Positions 22,180 to 29,841 of a stretch of DNA of 64,000 nt are shown here, piece by piece. The notes below the pieces were generated by a model. The model was not told where the DNA came from, did not search any database, and saw only the letters and a program-made list of their open reading frames with translations. The first letter of the stretch is position 1, and the number at the start of each line of letters is the position of its first letter. Position numbers and translations under genes: made by a program. This DNA is from Longimycelium tulufanense (GTDB lineage: Bacteria > Actinomycetota > Actinomycetes > Mycobacteriales > Pseudonocardiaceae): the NCBI RefSeq assembly GCF_014645795.1, contig NZ_BMMK01000001.1, forward strand, positions 270,745 to 334,744, read 5' to 3'.

Positions 22180-22461
22180 CCCGGACACGGCGCCACCACC
22201 GCGCTCGCCCTCCTCACGATCATTATCACGCTGTGTTACCTCGGATTGTGTGCGGTCTGGCCGTTCCGCGCCTGCCGCCACTGCGGCGGCACCGGCCGCC
22301 GCAAGGGTCCCTTCGGCGGTATCCGCCTCTGCCGGCACTGCGACGGCACCGGACTCCGCCTCCGCACCGGCCGCCGCCTCCTCAACGCCACACGTCGCTG
22401 GCAACGCCGCCACCGCGATCCCGGCAGCACCCGCCAAGGCGACTCACCCCGCCGCATCTGA
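22153..22461 (+). CDS. one-TM protein with DnaJ-like zinc-finger motifs
   Basis: The 102-aa product has a membrane helix (ALALLTIIITLCYLGLCAVW) and then two CxxCxGTG motifs (CRHCGGTGRRKG and CRHCDGTGLR), the pattern of the DnaJ central zinc-binding domain, with an Arg-rich tail. In DnaJ four such motifs bind two zinc ions; two motifs would bind one. Similar small membrane proteins are seen near traB in AICEs. The CGCGACC repeats overlap its first codons. It may assist TraB or other element proteins at the membrane. Confidence 0.65.
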   Translation: MPLVDATATPGHGATTALALLTIIITLCYLGLCAVWPFRACRHCGGTGRRKGPFGGIRLCRHCDGTGLRLRTGRRLLNATRRWQRRHRDPGSTRQGDSPRRI

Positions 22462-22492
22462 ACCCCGCCCGATCCACGCAGGGAGGAACACC

Positions 22493-22840
22493 ATGACCCG
22501 GGCACTGCCCACCGACGTGAACCAACTCCGCAACGCACTGCTGGACCTGCTCACCCAGGACGATCGATCCGCAGCCGCCCGCCCGGCCGTGCTGGCCGAC
22601 ATCGCCGCCGAGCGTCAGCGCCAGCACGCCGAGCACGGCGACCATGCCCCCGACTCCCCTCACATGACCGACCGGGACCGGTTCGCCGTGCTGGTCGAAC
22701 AAGTCGGGGAAGTCGCGCAACAGCTCACCCCAAACGGCGGCGGCAACCCCTGGCGGCTGCGGGACGAACTGATCCAGGTCGCCGCCGTCACGCTCGCCTG
22801 GCTGGACCGCCTCGACGAACTCGACAGCATCCCCTTCTGA
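22493..22840 (+). CDS. MazG-like NTP pyrophosphohydrolase family protein
   Basis: ATG 22493 follows GGGAGGAA. The 115-aa product shows the all-alpha NTP-PPase layout: VLADIAAERQRQHAEHGDH, then RDRFAVLVEQVGEVAQ (an ExxE-like metal site, here EQVGE), and LRDELIQVAAVTLAWLDRL with a second E and D-containing helix. Such phage- and element-borne proteins probably hydrolyse nucleotides or are degenerate members. It is followed by a 13-bp stem-loop. The nucleotide substrate is unknown. Confidence 0.65.
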   Translation: MTRALPTDVNQLRNALLDLLTQDDRSAAARPAVLADIAAERQRQHAEHGDHAPDSPHMTDRDRFAVLVEQVGEVAQQLTPNGGGNPWRLRDELIQVAAVTLAWLDRLDELDSIPF

Positions 22841-22852
22841 CCGCCCACAAGC

Positions 22853-22895
22853 CCCGGGGCCAGCCATCGCCTTCCACCGCACGGCTGGCCCCGGG
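22853..22895 (+). terminator. stem-loop between MazG-like and GGDEF genes
   Basis: CCCGGGGCCAGCC and GGCTGGCCCCGGG form a perfect 13-bp stem with a 17-base loop. There is no T run, so attenuation or mRNA processing is as likely as full termination. Confidence 0.45.
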
Positions 22896-22930
22896 TGCCC
22901 CCCACCCGCATCGAGGGGAGGACACCCGCC

Positions 22931-23536
22931 ATGCTCCCAGAACTCGCGGCGGTCGCCGCAACAGCCGGATGGGCGGCCACCACCGGCTACGCCGCCCACC
23001 TGCACCGCCAGTTACACACCGACGAACTGACCGGACTCGGTAACCGCCGTGCCTTGTACCGCCTGGCCCGGCGGGCCGCCCGCCGGCCGCGGCTGGTCGG
23101 GCTGCTGCTGGCCGACCTGGATGGCTTCAAGGCCATCAATGACACCTACGGCCACCCCTTCGGCAACCGGATCCTGGCCATGGTCGGCACCCGACTGGCC
23201 GAGATCTCCCGGCCCGGCGAAACCGCAATTCACCTCCACGGCGACGAGTTCGCCCTGTGGCTGGGCCGCCTCACCGGCCCCACCGACGTCGAGCAGCGCG
23301 CCCGCGACGTCACCACGGCGCTGGCCACGCCACTGTGGATCGACGGACACCGCATCACCACCAGCGCCAGCGTCGGACTTGCGCTCGGCCCGGCCTGCGC
23401 ACCGCTGGCCGAGCTGCTGCGCGCGGCCGACACCCACCTGTATGCGGTCAAAGCCGCCCGACACGCGGCACTGCCGACGTTGCCGACCACCCCGGGCCGC
23501 ATCCGCGACCAGCGCCCACCCGCCGGTGCCGCCTGA
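22931..23536 (+). CDS. GGDEF-domain protein (putative diguanylate cyclase)
   Basis: The 201-aa product (ATG 22931 after GAGGGGAGG) has a short hydrophobic start, then DELTGLGNRRALYRLARR and LLLADLDGFKAINDTYGH, the canonical GGDEF-domain N-terminal motifs with metal-binding Asp. The signature is HGDEF at residues 103-107 in place of GGDEF. The first Gly helps hold GTP, so activity is uncertain though HGDEF-type variants are not automatically dead. Five residues upstream the inhibitory RxxD site reads RPGE. There is no EAL domain. C-di-GMP controls development through BldD in actinomycetes, so an element-borne enzyme could alter host differentiation. Confidence 0.8.
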   Translation: MLPELAAVAATAGWAATTGYAAHLHRQLHTDELTGLGNRRALYRLARRAARRPRLVGLLLADLDGFKAINDTYGHPFGNRILAMVGTRLAEISRPGETAIHLHGDEFALWLGRLTGPTDVEQRARDVTTALATPLWIDGHRITTSASVGLALGPACAPLAELLRAADTHLYAVKAARHAALPTLPTTPGRIRDQRPPAGAA

Positions 23537-23562
23537 TGAACCCCGGATATGAGGAGTCCCCC

Positions 23563-24666
23563 GTGAGCACGAACAGCCGCATCGAGTGGACCGACGCCAC
23601 CTGGAACCCCGTGACCGGCTGCACCAAGGTCAGCGAGGGCTGCCGGAACTGCTACATCACTCGCACCCCACCGTTCCGCATGGAACACCGGGACTTCGAC
23701 CAACCCGGCCCCGGCGGCACCACCGGGGTGAGGCTGCACCCCGAACGCCTCAACCAGCCGCTGCACTGGCGCACACCCCGCCGCGTCTTCGTCAACAGCC
23801 TGGCCGACCTGTTCCACGACGAGGTGCCCGACGAGTACATCGCCCGCGTGTTCGCTGTCATGGCTGCCACCCCGCAGCACACCTACCAGATCCTCACCAA
23901 GCGTCCCGCCCGGATGCGATCCCTGTTGGTCGACGAGTGCACGTGTGGCAACGGGCACGCACCGGGAGTGCATTTCCGGTCGGCAATGGACTGGGTAGCG
24001 ACCCCGCACAACCCAGACCATGTGCCCGGTACAGCAGGAAAGAAGGTCTACTACGCGGGCTGGCCGCTGCCCAACGTGTGGCTGGGTGTCAGCGTCGAGA
24101 ACCAGCAGTGGGCGGACATCCGTATCCCCGCCCTGCTGGACACGCCTGCCGCGGTGCGGTTCCTGTCCTGTGAGCCGCTGCTCGGCCCGGTGGATCTGTC
24201 GTCCTGGACCACCTGCGGGCACGAGAGCATGAGCGGCGGCGAAGGCCCCGTCGAGCTCCTCGGACGCTGGCCTCGCCGGTGGGTCTGTGACGGGTGCGCG
24301 GCCGTTCTGGACGACGACACAGGCACGACTCGGCCGGGTCTCTCGTGGGTCATTGCCGGCGGGGAGTCCGGGCCGGGGGCCCGGCCGATGCACCCGGACT
24401 GGGTGCGCTCGCTGCGCGACCAGTGCCAAGCCGCCGGGGTGCCGTTCTTCTTCAAGCAGTGGGGCGAGTGGGCACCCGAAGCCGTCTGCGCCACCGAGCA
24501 CGGTGCCGCGAACGCCCGGTACCTGGAACGGGATGGCTCGACCCGACCCGCCCGCTGGGGTGCCCGCGGCAGCGCGATCACCGTCCAGCGCAACGGCAAA
24601 CACCGCACCGGACGCAGGCTCGACGGCCGTACCCATGACGAGGTCCCAAAGGCGGTCGTGTCATGA
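23563..24666 (+). CDS. phage Gp37/Gp68-like (DUF5131) protein
   Basis: The best start is GTG 23563 with GAGGAG six bases before it; an in-frame ATG at 23536 overlaps the preceding stop. The product (367 aa) opens with SRIEWTDATWNPVTGCTKVS then EGCRNCYI, the C-x6-C-x2-C pattern of this phage family, which resembles a radical-SAM cluster site. Later motifs are VFVNSLADLFHDEVPDEY, YQILTKRP, VWLGVSVENQQWAD, RFLSCEPLLGPVDL, WVIAGGESGPGARP and FFFKQWGEW, all typical. The function in phages and elements is unresolved. It overlaps whiB by four bases. Confidence 0.85.
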   Translation: MSTNSRIEWTDATWNPVTGCTKVSEGCRNCYITRTPPFRMEHRDFDQPGPGGTTGVRLHPERLNQPLHWRTPRRVFVNSLADLFHDEVPDEYIARVFAVMAATPQHTYQILTKRPARMRSLLVDECTCGNGHAPGVHFRSAMDWVATPHNPDHVPGTAGKKVYYAGWPLPNVWLGVSVENQQWADIRIPALLDTPAAVRFLSCEPLLGPVDLSSWTTCGHESMSGGEGPVELLGRWPRRWVCDGCAAVLDDDTGTTRPGLSWVIAGGESGPGARPMHPDWVRSLRDQCQAAGVPFFFKQWGEWAPEAVCATEHGAANARYLERDGSTRPARWGARGSAITVQRNGKHRTGRRLDGRTHDEVPKAVVS

Positions 24667-24914
24667 CCCCGTTTCTCGACATCGGATCAATCCTCAACGA
24701 GGAGTGGGTGGACCGCGCCATGTGTGCCCAGACCGACCCGGACGCCTTCTTCCCGGGGAAAGGCCAGAACGCCCGGCAGATCAAGCGTGTCTGTGCCCGC
24801 TGCGAGGTACGCGCCGAGTGCCTGGCCTACGCGCTCGAACACGATGAGCGCTACGGCATCTGGGGCGGACTGTCCGAACGCGAACGCCGCCGCCTCAAGA
24901 ACCCGCCCCGGTAG
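24663..24914 (+). CDS. WhiB-family iron-sulfur regulator
   Basis: The 83-aa product has Cys21, Cys44, Cys47 and Cys53, the WhiB ligand set for a [4Fe-4S] cluster, and the turn GIWGGLSERERRRLK, which mediates binding to sigma factor region 4 and DNA. WhiB-like proteins are found only in actinobacteria and their phages and plasmids. Being encoded in the middle of the AICE replication and transfer genes, it may tune element or host promoters. It is followed directly by an intrinsic terminator. Confidence 0.9.
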   Translation: MTPFLDIGSILNEEWVDRAMCAQTDPDAFFPGKGQNARQIKRVCARCEVRAECLAYALEHDERYGIWGGLSERERRRLKNPPR

Positions 24915-24939
24915 CCCACCCCCGGTCTGACCACACCTG

Positions 24940-24972
24940 CCCGCCCGGCCCGTCGCGGCCGGGCGGGTTTTT
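24940..24972 (+). terminator. intrinsic terminator after whiB
   Basis: An 11-bp stem CCCGCCCGGCC/GGCCGGGCGGG with a 6-base loop is followed by TTTTT. It closes the operon that contains traB through whiB. Confidence 0.85.
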
Positions 24973-25020
24973 CAGACCTCCATTCCCTTTGCCGTCCCGT
25001 GCTGTTGTTGGGAAGCCACC

Positions 25021-25494
25021 ATGCCCCTGCCCCCACACCACCCTGCCCTCGACCCACTGGCCGCGGCCGGCGCCCTCCTCGGCCGCGGTGACCGTCCGCC
25101 CCTCTACGGCAGCCCGGAATGGGAGCAACTGTCCAGCACCGACCCACGCAAGTGGGCCGGGCTGCTGCTGGCCGCCGAGTGCTGGCGCCGGTTCTGGCAC
25201 CCCGACATGGCCGCCCTGCGCGCCGACTGGTTCGACTGGGACCAGCGGCGCCGCTTCCGCGACACCGCCAACACGATCAGCGCCGTAATGCCCACCACGC
25301 TCGGACCTAGCTATGCCGAACTGGAACGCCGCCGACGGCTGGTGAGCCGCGTCCCCTGTGGCGTGCCGAACTGTGCCCAGGTTGTCGAGCTGGTCCACCC
25401 GCTGGCCGACAAGTACGCCGCACGCCTGCCCGACACCAGCTGGGCGCGCTGCGACATCCACGTCTGTGCTACCGACGTCGGGAGGGCGGCATGA
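25021..25494 (+). CDS. DUF2742-like protein
   Basis: The 157-aa product contains PLYGSPEWEQLSSTDPRKWA and GLLLAAECWRRFWHP, as in DUF2742 proteins of actinophages and integrative elements. The C-terminal part has a Cys pair (PCGVPNCAQVV) and a further CDIHVC that may bind zinc. It overlaps the methylase gene by four bases (ATGA). The function of the family is unknown; neighbours suggest replication or DNA modification. Confidence 0.65.
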   Translation: MPLPPHHPALDPLAAAGALLGRGDRPPLYGSPEWEQLSSTDPRKWAGLLLAAECWRRFWHPDMAALRADWFDWDQRRRFRDTANTISAVMPTTLGPSYAELERRRRLVSRVPCGVPNCAQVVELVHPLADKYAARLPDTSWARCDIHVCATDVGRAA

Positions 25495-26315
25495 GGGCCC
25501 CGTTTGCCTACTACGGCGGCAAGACCACGTTGGCTGACCGGATCGTGTCCCTGCTGCCGGCTCATGCGCACTATGTTGAGCCGTTCGCCGGAAGCTGCGC
25601 TGTCCTGCTGGCCAAGCCGCCGTCACGCATGGAGACGGTGAACGATCTGGACCACGACCTGATGACCTTCTGGAAGGTCTTGCGGGACCGACCCGCTCAA
25701 CTGATCCGGGTCTGTGCCCTGACGCCGCACTCCCGCGCCGAACACCAGGCCGCATTCCACCCCACGACCGATGAGCTGGAGCGGGCCCGGCGGGTGTGGG
25801 TGCGCCTGACCCAAGGAAGGTCCGGCACGCTGCGCCGTACCGGGTGGCGCCACTACGTCAATCCGTCCGGCTCGTCCGCCTCGATGCCCAGCTACCTGGC
25901 TGGCTACGTGGAGCGGATGGCGGGTGTCGCCGAACGACTCTCGGCGGTGTCCTTGGAGTGTCGGCCCGCCCTGGAGGTCATCACCGCCTACGGTGCGCAA
26001 CCTGACGCCCTGCTCTACGTCGATCCTCCCTATCTGGGCTGCACACGCACCAGCACCAACTACCAGTACGAGATGCCCAGCGAAACCGATCATTGTGCGC
26101 TGGCTGAGGCGTTGCGGGACTGTCGGGCCGCGGTGGTGCTCTCCGGCTATCCTTCGCCGCTCTACCAGCGGCTCTACGCCGACTGGCATGTCACCCGTAT
26201 CCCCACCGCCACAGCCCAGGGTGGTGCTCGTAGCGAGCGCACCGAGGTGCTGTGGAGCAACCGACCCCTGGGTGACCAGCCTGACCTGTGGAGTTCCCGA
26301 GGGGAGGTGGCATGA
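25491..26315 (+). CDS. D12-class DNA adenine N6-methyltransferase
   Basis: The 274-aa product has motif I FAYYGGKTTLAD near the N-terminus (AdoMet binding), a YVEPFAGSCAVLL segment and the catalytic motif DPPY near residue 178. These are the marks of Dam-like D12-class enzymes that methylate adenine in duplex DNA. No restriction partner lies beside it, so an orphan role is likely: marking element DNA, timing replication, or shielding against host restriction. Its start overlaps the DUF2742 stop and its stop overlaps the next ATG, so all three are translated together. Confidence 0.85.
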   Translation: MRAPFAYYGGKTTLADRIVSLLPAHAHYVEPFAGSCAVLLAKPPSRMETVNDLDHDLMTFWKVLRDRPAQLIRVCALTPHSRAEHQAAFHPTTDELERARRVWVRLTQGRSGTLRRTGWRHYVNPSGSSASMPSYLAGYVERMAGVAERLSAVSLECRPALEVITAYGAQPDALLYVDPPYLGCTRTSTNYQYEMPSETDHCALAEALRDCRAAVVLSGYPSPLYQRLYADWHVTRIPTATAQGGARSERTEVLWSNRPLGDQPDLWSSRGEVA

Positions 26316-28036
26316 CGATGTCTGCGTCCACGCTGTTGGTTCAGATCGCGTGCGAGCAGTACCGATTCGGGATCAGCGACTCCGGTGAGACGTACGCCGT
26401 GCCGCGGGACGGCCCCCGGGTGGTGGTGATGCTGCGGGGCGGCAAGACCTCGCTGCGCAGTCAGCTGGCACGGGAGTTCTTCCAGCGTAACGGAAAGACA
26501 GCATCCGCTCAGGCACTGTCGGATGCACTCCTCGTTATCGAGGGAATGGCGCAGGACCAGAAGGAAACCCGACTCTATCTGCGGGTCGCCCGCGGCGAGG
26601 GCGCGGTGTGGCTCGATCTGGGCGACGACACCGGCCGCGCGGCGCGCGTCAGCCCGGAAGGGTGGGCCATCGAAGATTCCGCGCCGATGCTGTTCAAGCG
26701 CACCACGCTGAACAGCCCACTACCGGAACCCGTGCGCGGCGGAAGCCTGGCCGAGCTGTGGTCCTGGCTGAATGTCACCGAGCACGACCGGCCACTGGTG
26801 GCCGCGTGGCTGATCTCGGTGCTGTTCTGCGACATCCCACACCCGGTGTTGGGCATCTTCGGTGAGCAGGGCACCGGCAAAACCACCGCCGAGAAGGTGC
26901 TGGTGCAGCTACTCGACCCTGGCCCGGTACCCACCCGCAAACCGCCCCGGGATCTGGAGTCCTGGATGACCGCAGCGGCAGCATCGTGGGTGGTCGGGCT
27001 GGACAACCTGTCGGACATGCCCGCGTGGTTGTCGGATTCGCTGTGTCGGGCCGTCACCGGTGATGGCGACGTGCGCCGCAAGCTCTACACCGACAACGAG
27101 CTGGCCGTGTTCAGCGTGCGGCGCTGCATCGTGCTCAACGGGATCGACCTCGGTGCACTGCGCGGCGACCTCGCCGACCGGATGCTGCCCATCGAACTGC
27201 ACCGCATCGATGAACAACACCGCCGCGAGGAAGAGGAATACTGGCCGGAGTGGACCAAAGTGCACCCCCGCATCCTCGGCGCACTGCTCGACCTGGCCGC
27301 CGCGGTCATGGGAGTTCTTCCCGCCATCCGCCTAACACGTAAACCACGTATGGCGGACTTCGCCCGCATCCTCGCCGCGGTAGACCAGATTCTCGGGACC
27401 CGAGGAATGGACCGGTTCACCGACAAACAGAAGTCCATGGCCACCGACTCACTGACCGGTGACCCGTTCATCACCGCCCTGCGGAACGCGATCACCGACA
27501 CCTTCACCGGAACAGCATCCGAGATCCTGGCACTGCTCACTCCGGAAGAAGAGAAAGGACGCGTCCCGAAGGGATGGCCCACCACGCCGCGCCAGGTCAC
27601 CCAGCGCCTGAAGCGGCAAGCCCCACCGATGCGCAAAGCCGGCTGGGACATCAGCGACGACGGTGGCGCCAACCGCGACAAGGTCGTGCGCTGGACCATC
27701 ACCCCGCCCACCGAAGCGAGAGAGAGCCGGAATCAACCCCCGCAAGACCCGCAACCCCCGCAGCACGGCCGTGACCAGCACAAACGTACGCGGGAAGTGC
27801 GGGTCAACCGCGGGTCAGGATCCGGGTCACCGCAGGAGTTAGACCATCAACCCTCGCATCCGAACGACAGTGAAACCGCAGGTCACGAGGCCGGTGCGGG
27901 TCGTGCGGGTCTTACGGGTCACCCATCCCCGCCACCTCTTGCTCAGGACGAATCCCGGTGCTGCAACGGCGGCCCGACCACCCTGGCCTGCCAACTCTGC
28001 CGTCGGTCGCCGACCTACTGGCAGGCCGCCTCATAA
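26312..28036 (+). CDS. P-loop replication ATPase (helicase-like) with repeat-derived C-terminus
   Basis: From ATG 26312 the product is 574 aa. Walker A (GIFGEQGTGKTTAEK) lies near residues 180-195, followed by a Walker B-like WVVGLDNLSDMP and FSVRRCIVLNGIDLGALRGD with Arg-rich sensor residues. This layout is known from helicase-type replication proteins of actinobacterial plasmids and AICEs. From about 27725 the gene is formed by a diverged copy of the 257-bp ACCCGC-rich unit, giving a Pro/Gln/Gly-rich tail. The final part has two Cys pairs (RCCNGG, ACQLCRR). It is the best candidate for the element's replication initiator. Confidence 0.75.
   Translation: MTMSASTLLVQIACEQYRFGISDSGETYAVPRDGPRVVVMLRGGKTSLRSQLAREFFQRNGKTASAQALSDALLVIEGMAQDQKETRLYLRVARGEGAVWLDLGDDTGRAARVSPEGWAIEDSAPMLFKRTTLNSPLPEPVRGGSLAELWSWLNVTEHDRPLVAAWLISVLFCDIPHPVLGIFGEQGTGKTTAEKVLVQLLDPGPVPTRKPPRDLESWMTAAAASWVVGLDNLSDMPAWLSDSLCRAVTGDGDVRRKLYTDNELAVFSVRRCIVLNGIDLGALRGDLADRMLPIELHRIDEQHRREEEEYWPEWTKVHPRILGALLDLAAAVMGVLPAIRLTRKPRMADFARILAAVDQILGTRGMDRFTDKQKSMATDSLTGDPFITALRNAITDTFTGTASEILALLTPEEEKGRVPKGWPTTPRQVTQRLKRQAPPMRKAGWDISDDGGANRDKVVRWTITPPTEARESRNQPPQDPQPPQHGRDQHKRTREVRVNRGSGSGSPQELDHQPSHPNDSETAGHEAGAGRAGLTGHPSPPPLAQDESRCCNGGPTTLACQLCRRSPTYWQAAS
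27727..27940. repeat. diverged third copy of the ACCCGC-rich palindromic unit
   Basis: This segment shares a 19-mer beginning CCCCCGCAAG and an 18-mer CAGTGAAACCGCAGGTCA with the units at 9652-9908 and 10635-10891. It also shares GTGACCAGCACA and the end GCCACCTCT. Internal parts differ. It is coding DNA for the tail of the replication ATPase. Confidence 0.8.
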
Positions 28037-28107
28037 CCAGCTCCGGCTGTCCTACCACGACCAAGCACGGCCGAATTGGCAGTTCACCACGTGAAGAGGA
28101 GGAGAAG

Positions 28108-28296
28108 ATGGGTCGCGCGCGCGAGCGACTAACGATTGCCGATGTGTGCGCGGATCTAGGTATTTCGCGCTCAACGTTCTATGACTGGCGTGTGAAGGGA
28201 CGGGCTCCGCGTTGTATCAAGCTCCCCAACGGGGAGATTCGGATCAACCGGACCGAGTACGAACGCTGGCTGAGTGCGTTGCAGGAGGCTGCCTGA
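28108..28296 (+). CDS. xis: excisionase (Xis), MerR-like helix-turn-helix
   Basis: The 62-aa product (ATG 28108, preceded by GAGGAGGAG) has LTIADVCADLGISRSTFYDW and VKGRAPRCIKLPNGEIRINR, the winged-helix pattern of small excisionases of actinomycete elements. It overlaps the integrase gene by one base (TGATG). Xis shifts the integrase toward excision. The balance between the two genes should decide when the element leaves the tRNA. Confidence 0.85.
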   Translation: MGRARERLTIADVCADLGISRSTFYDWRVKGRAPRCIKLPNGEIRINRTEYERWLSALQEAA

Positions 28297-29714
28297 TGGC
28301 CACCACCTACGACGTGCGTATCTGGAAGATGGACGTTTACAAGGGGAAGCGGGGAAATACCTACTATGTCCGTTGGCGAGTGGCCGGGAAGCCATGGAAG
28401 GAATCCTTTAAGTCCAGGGGATTGGCCGAGAGCTTCCGGTCCGACCTGATATCGGCCGCCGGGAAGGGGGAGGCGTTTGACGTCGAGTCCGGGCTTCCCG
28501 TGTCCATGCGGCGCCTCAACCAGGACATGAGTTGGTACGAGTTTGCGTGCACGTTCGTTGACATGCAGTGGCCGCGGGTGGCTGCGACGACTCGGCGGAC
28601 GCACGCGGAAGCCCTGACTGCGGTGACGATGGCGCTGTTCACCACGGATCGGGGGAAGCCGGACGACAAGCTGATCCGCTCGGCGCTGTGCCGATGGGGG
28701 TTCAACACGGCCAAGCGGGACAGCCCGGACTGTCCGGAGGAGGTTCGGCGAACGCTGCGGTGGGTGGCAACACACACGCGGCCGGTGTCGTCGCTTGTCA
28801 GACCGGAGGCTCTGCGTTCGGTGTTGGACGGGTTGACGGTGAAGCTGGACGGGGGCCCGCGGGCGCCCAGCGTCGTCTCACGGTGGCGGAAGATCCTGAA
28901 CCGGGCCGCGGAGTATGCGGTTGAGCTGAGGCTGTTGGAGCGTAATCCGGTTCCGTTGCTGAAGTGGCGGGCACCCAGGACGGTCCAGGTCGTCGACCGT
29001 CGGGTGGTGGCCAACCCGGTGCAGGCGCGGACACTGCTCCACGCGGTCGGAGAGCAGCCCGGCGGGAGACGGCTGGTGGCGTTCTTCGGGTGCCTGTACT
29101 TCGCCTTCCTGCGACCGGAGGAAGCCGTCAGCCTCAACAAGCGCAACCTGTCGCTGCCGCCGGCCGAGTGGGACGCCGAACGAGGCGAATGGGAGTTCCC
29201 GAAGGGAGTTGATGGATGGGGTCAACTCCACTTGGAGATGGCCGAGCCGTATGCGGGCAAGGACTGGACCGACACCGGCGCCAACCGGGACCGGCGGCAG
29301 CTCAAGCAACGGGCGGTAGGGGAGACACGGCCCGTGCCGTCTCCTCCTGAGCTCACGGTGTTGCTGCTGGATCACCTGCGCCTGTTCGGCACGGCGCCGG
29401 ACGGGCGACTGTTCGTGGGAGAGCGCAACCGGCGGGAGCTGCCCAAGCTGACGATTGTCCGAGCCTGGCAGCGGGCACGGGAAGCAACATTCACGCCGGA
29501 GGTGCTCGCCTCACCGTTGGCGGGCACGCCGTACGACCTCCGGCACGCCGGGGTGTCGACCATGTTGAACGCCGGGGTGTCGCCGACCACGGTGGCCGAG
29601 TGGGCGGGGCACTCCGTCGAGGTGCTGTTGCGGATCTACGCGAAGTGCCTCGACGGCACGGACGTGTTGACCCGTCAGCGGGTTCAGGCCGCGCTCGGCC
29701 ACCGGTCCGGCTGA
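28296..29714 (+). CDS. int: tyrosine-recombinase integrase
   Basis: The 472-aa product is a tyrosine recombinase with N-terminal arm- and core-binding domains. Catalytic residues are Arg273 (AFLRPEEA), Arg416 and His417 (PYDLRHAG), His439 (WAGHS) and Tyr448 (RIYAKCL). The first His of the HxxR box is Tyr here, a common variant in actinomycete integrases. It lies 128 bases from the att core at the tRNA, as expected for an AICE integrase, and reads toward the tRNA with a terminator between them. ATG 28296 is coupled to xis. Confidence 0.95.
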   Translation: MATTYDVRIWKMDVYKGKRGNTYYVRWRVAGKPWKESFKSRGLAESFRSDLISAAGKGEAFDVESGLPVSMRRLNQDMSWYEFACTFVDMQWPRVAATTRRTHAEALTAVTMALFTTDRGKPDDKLIRSALCRWGFNTAKRDSPDCPEEVRRTLRWVATHTRPVSSLVRPEALRSVLDGLTVKLDGGPRAPSVVSRWRKILNRAAEYAVELRLLERNPVPLLKWRAPRTVQVVDRRVVANPVQARTLLHAVGEQPGGRRLVAFFGCLYFAFLRPEEAVSLNKRNLSLPPAEWDAERGEWEFPKGVDGWGQLHLEMAEPYAGKDWTDTGANRDRRQLKQRAVGETRPVPSPPELTVLLLDHLRLFGTAPDGRLFVGERNRRELPKLTIVRAWQRAREATFTPEVLASPLAGTPYDLRHAGVSTMLNAGVSPTTVAEWAGHSVEVLLRIYAKCLDGTDVLTRQRVQAALGHRSG

Positions 29715-29741
29715 AAACTTCGGCACGTATTCGGCACAGAC
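29715..29741 (+). promoter_or_regulatory. putative integrase arm-type sites, right
   Basis: AACTTCGGCACG followed by TATTCGGCACAG begins right after the int stop, about 120 bases from the core. The first 12 bases recur at the left end near 9319, and the TTCGGCAC part is repeated here. Binding by Int is inferred. Confidence 0.4.
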
Positions 29742-29783
29742 AGCCGGACGATCACGGATCTGGCCGGACACGGCCGGACACAA

Positions 29784-29828
29784 CAAAGAGCCCCCTGACC
29801 GCGTTCGCGCCGGTCAGGGGGCTCTTTG
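29784..29828. terminator. bidirectional terminator between int and tRNA-Arg
   Basis: An 18-bp perfect stem (CAAAGAGCCCCCTGACCG and its complement) with a 9-base loop lies between two convergent genes. It has T-rich tails on both strands (CTTTG), so it can stop int transcription and that of the tRNA. Confidence 0.85.
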
Positions 29829-29841
29829 TGCTGGTTACGAA

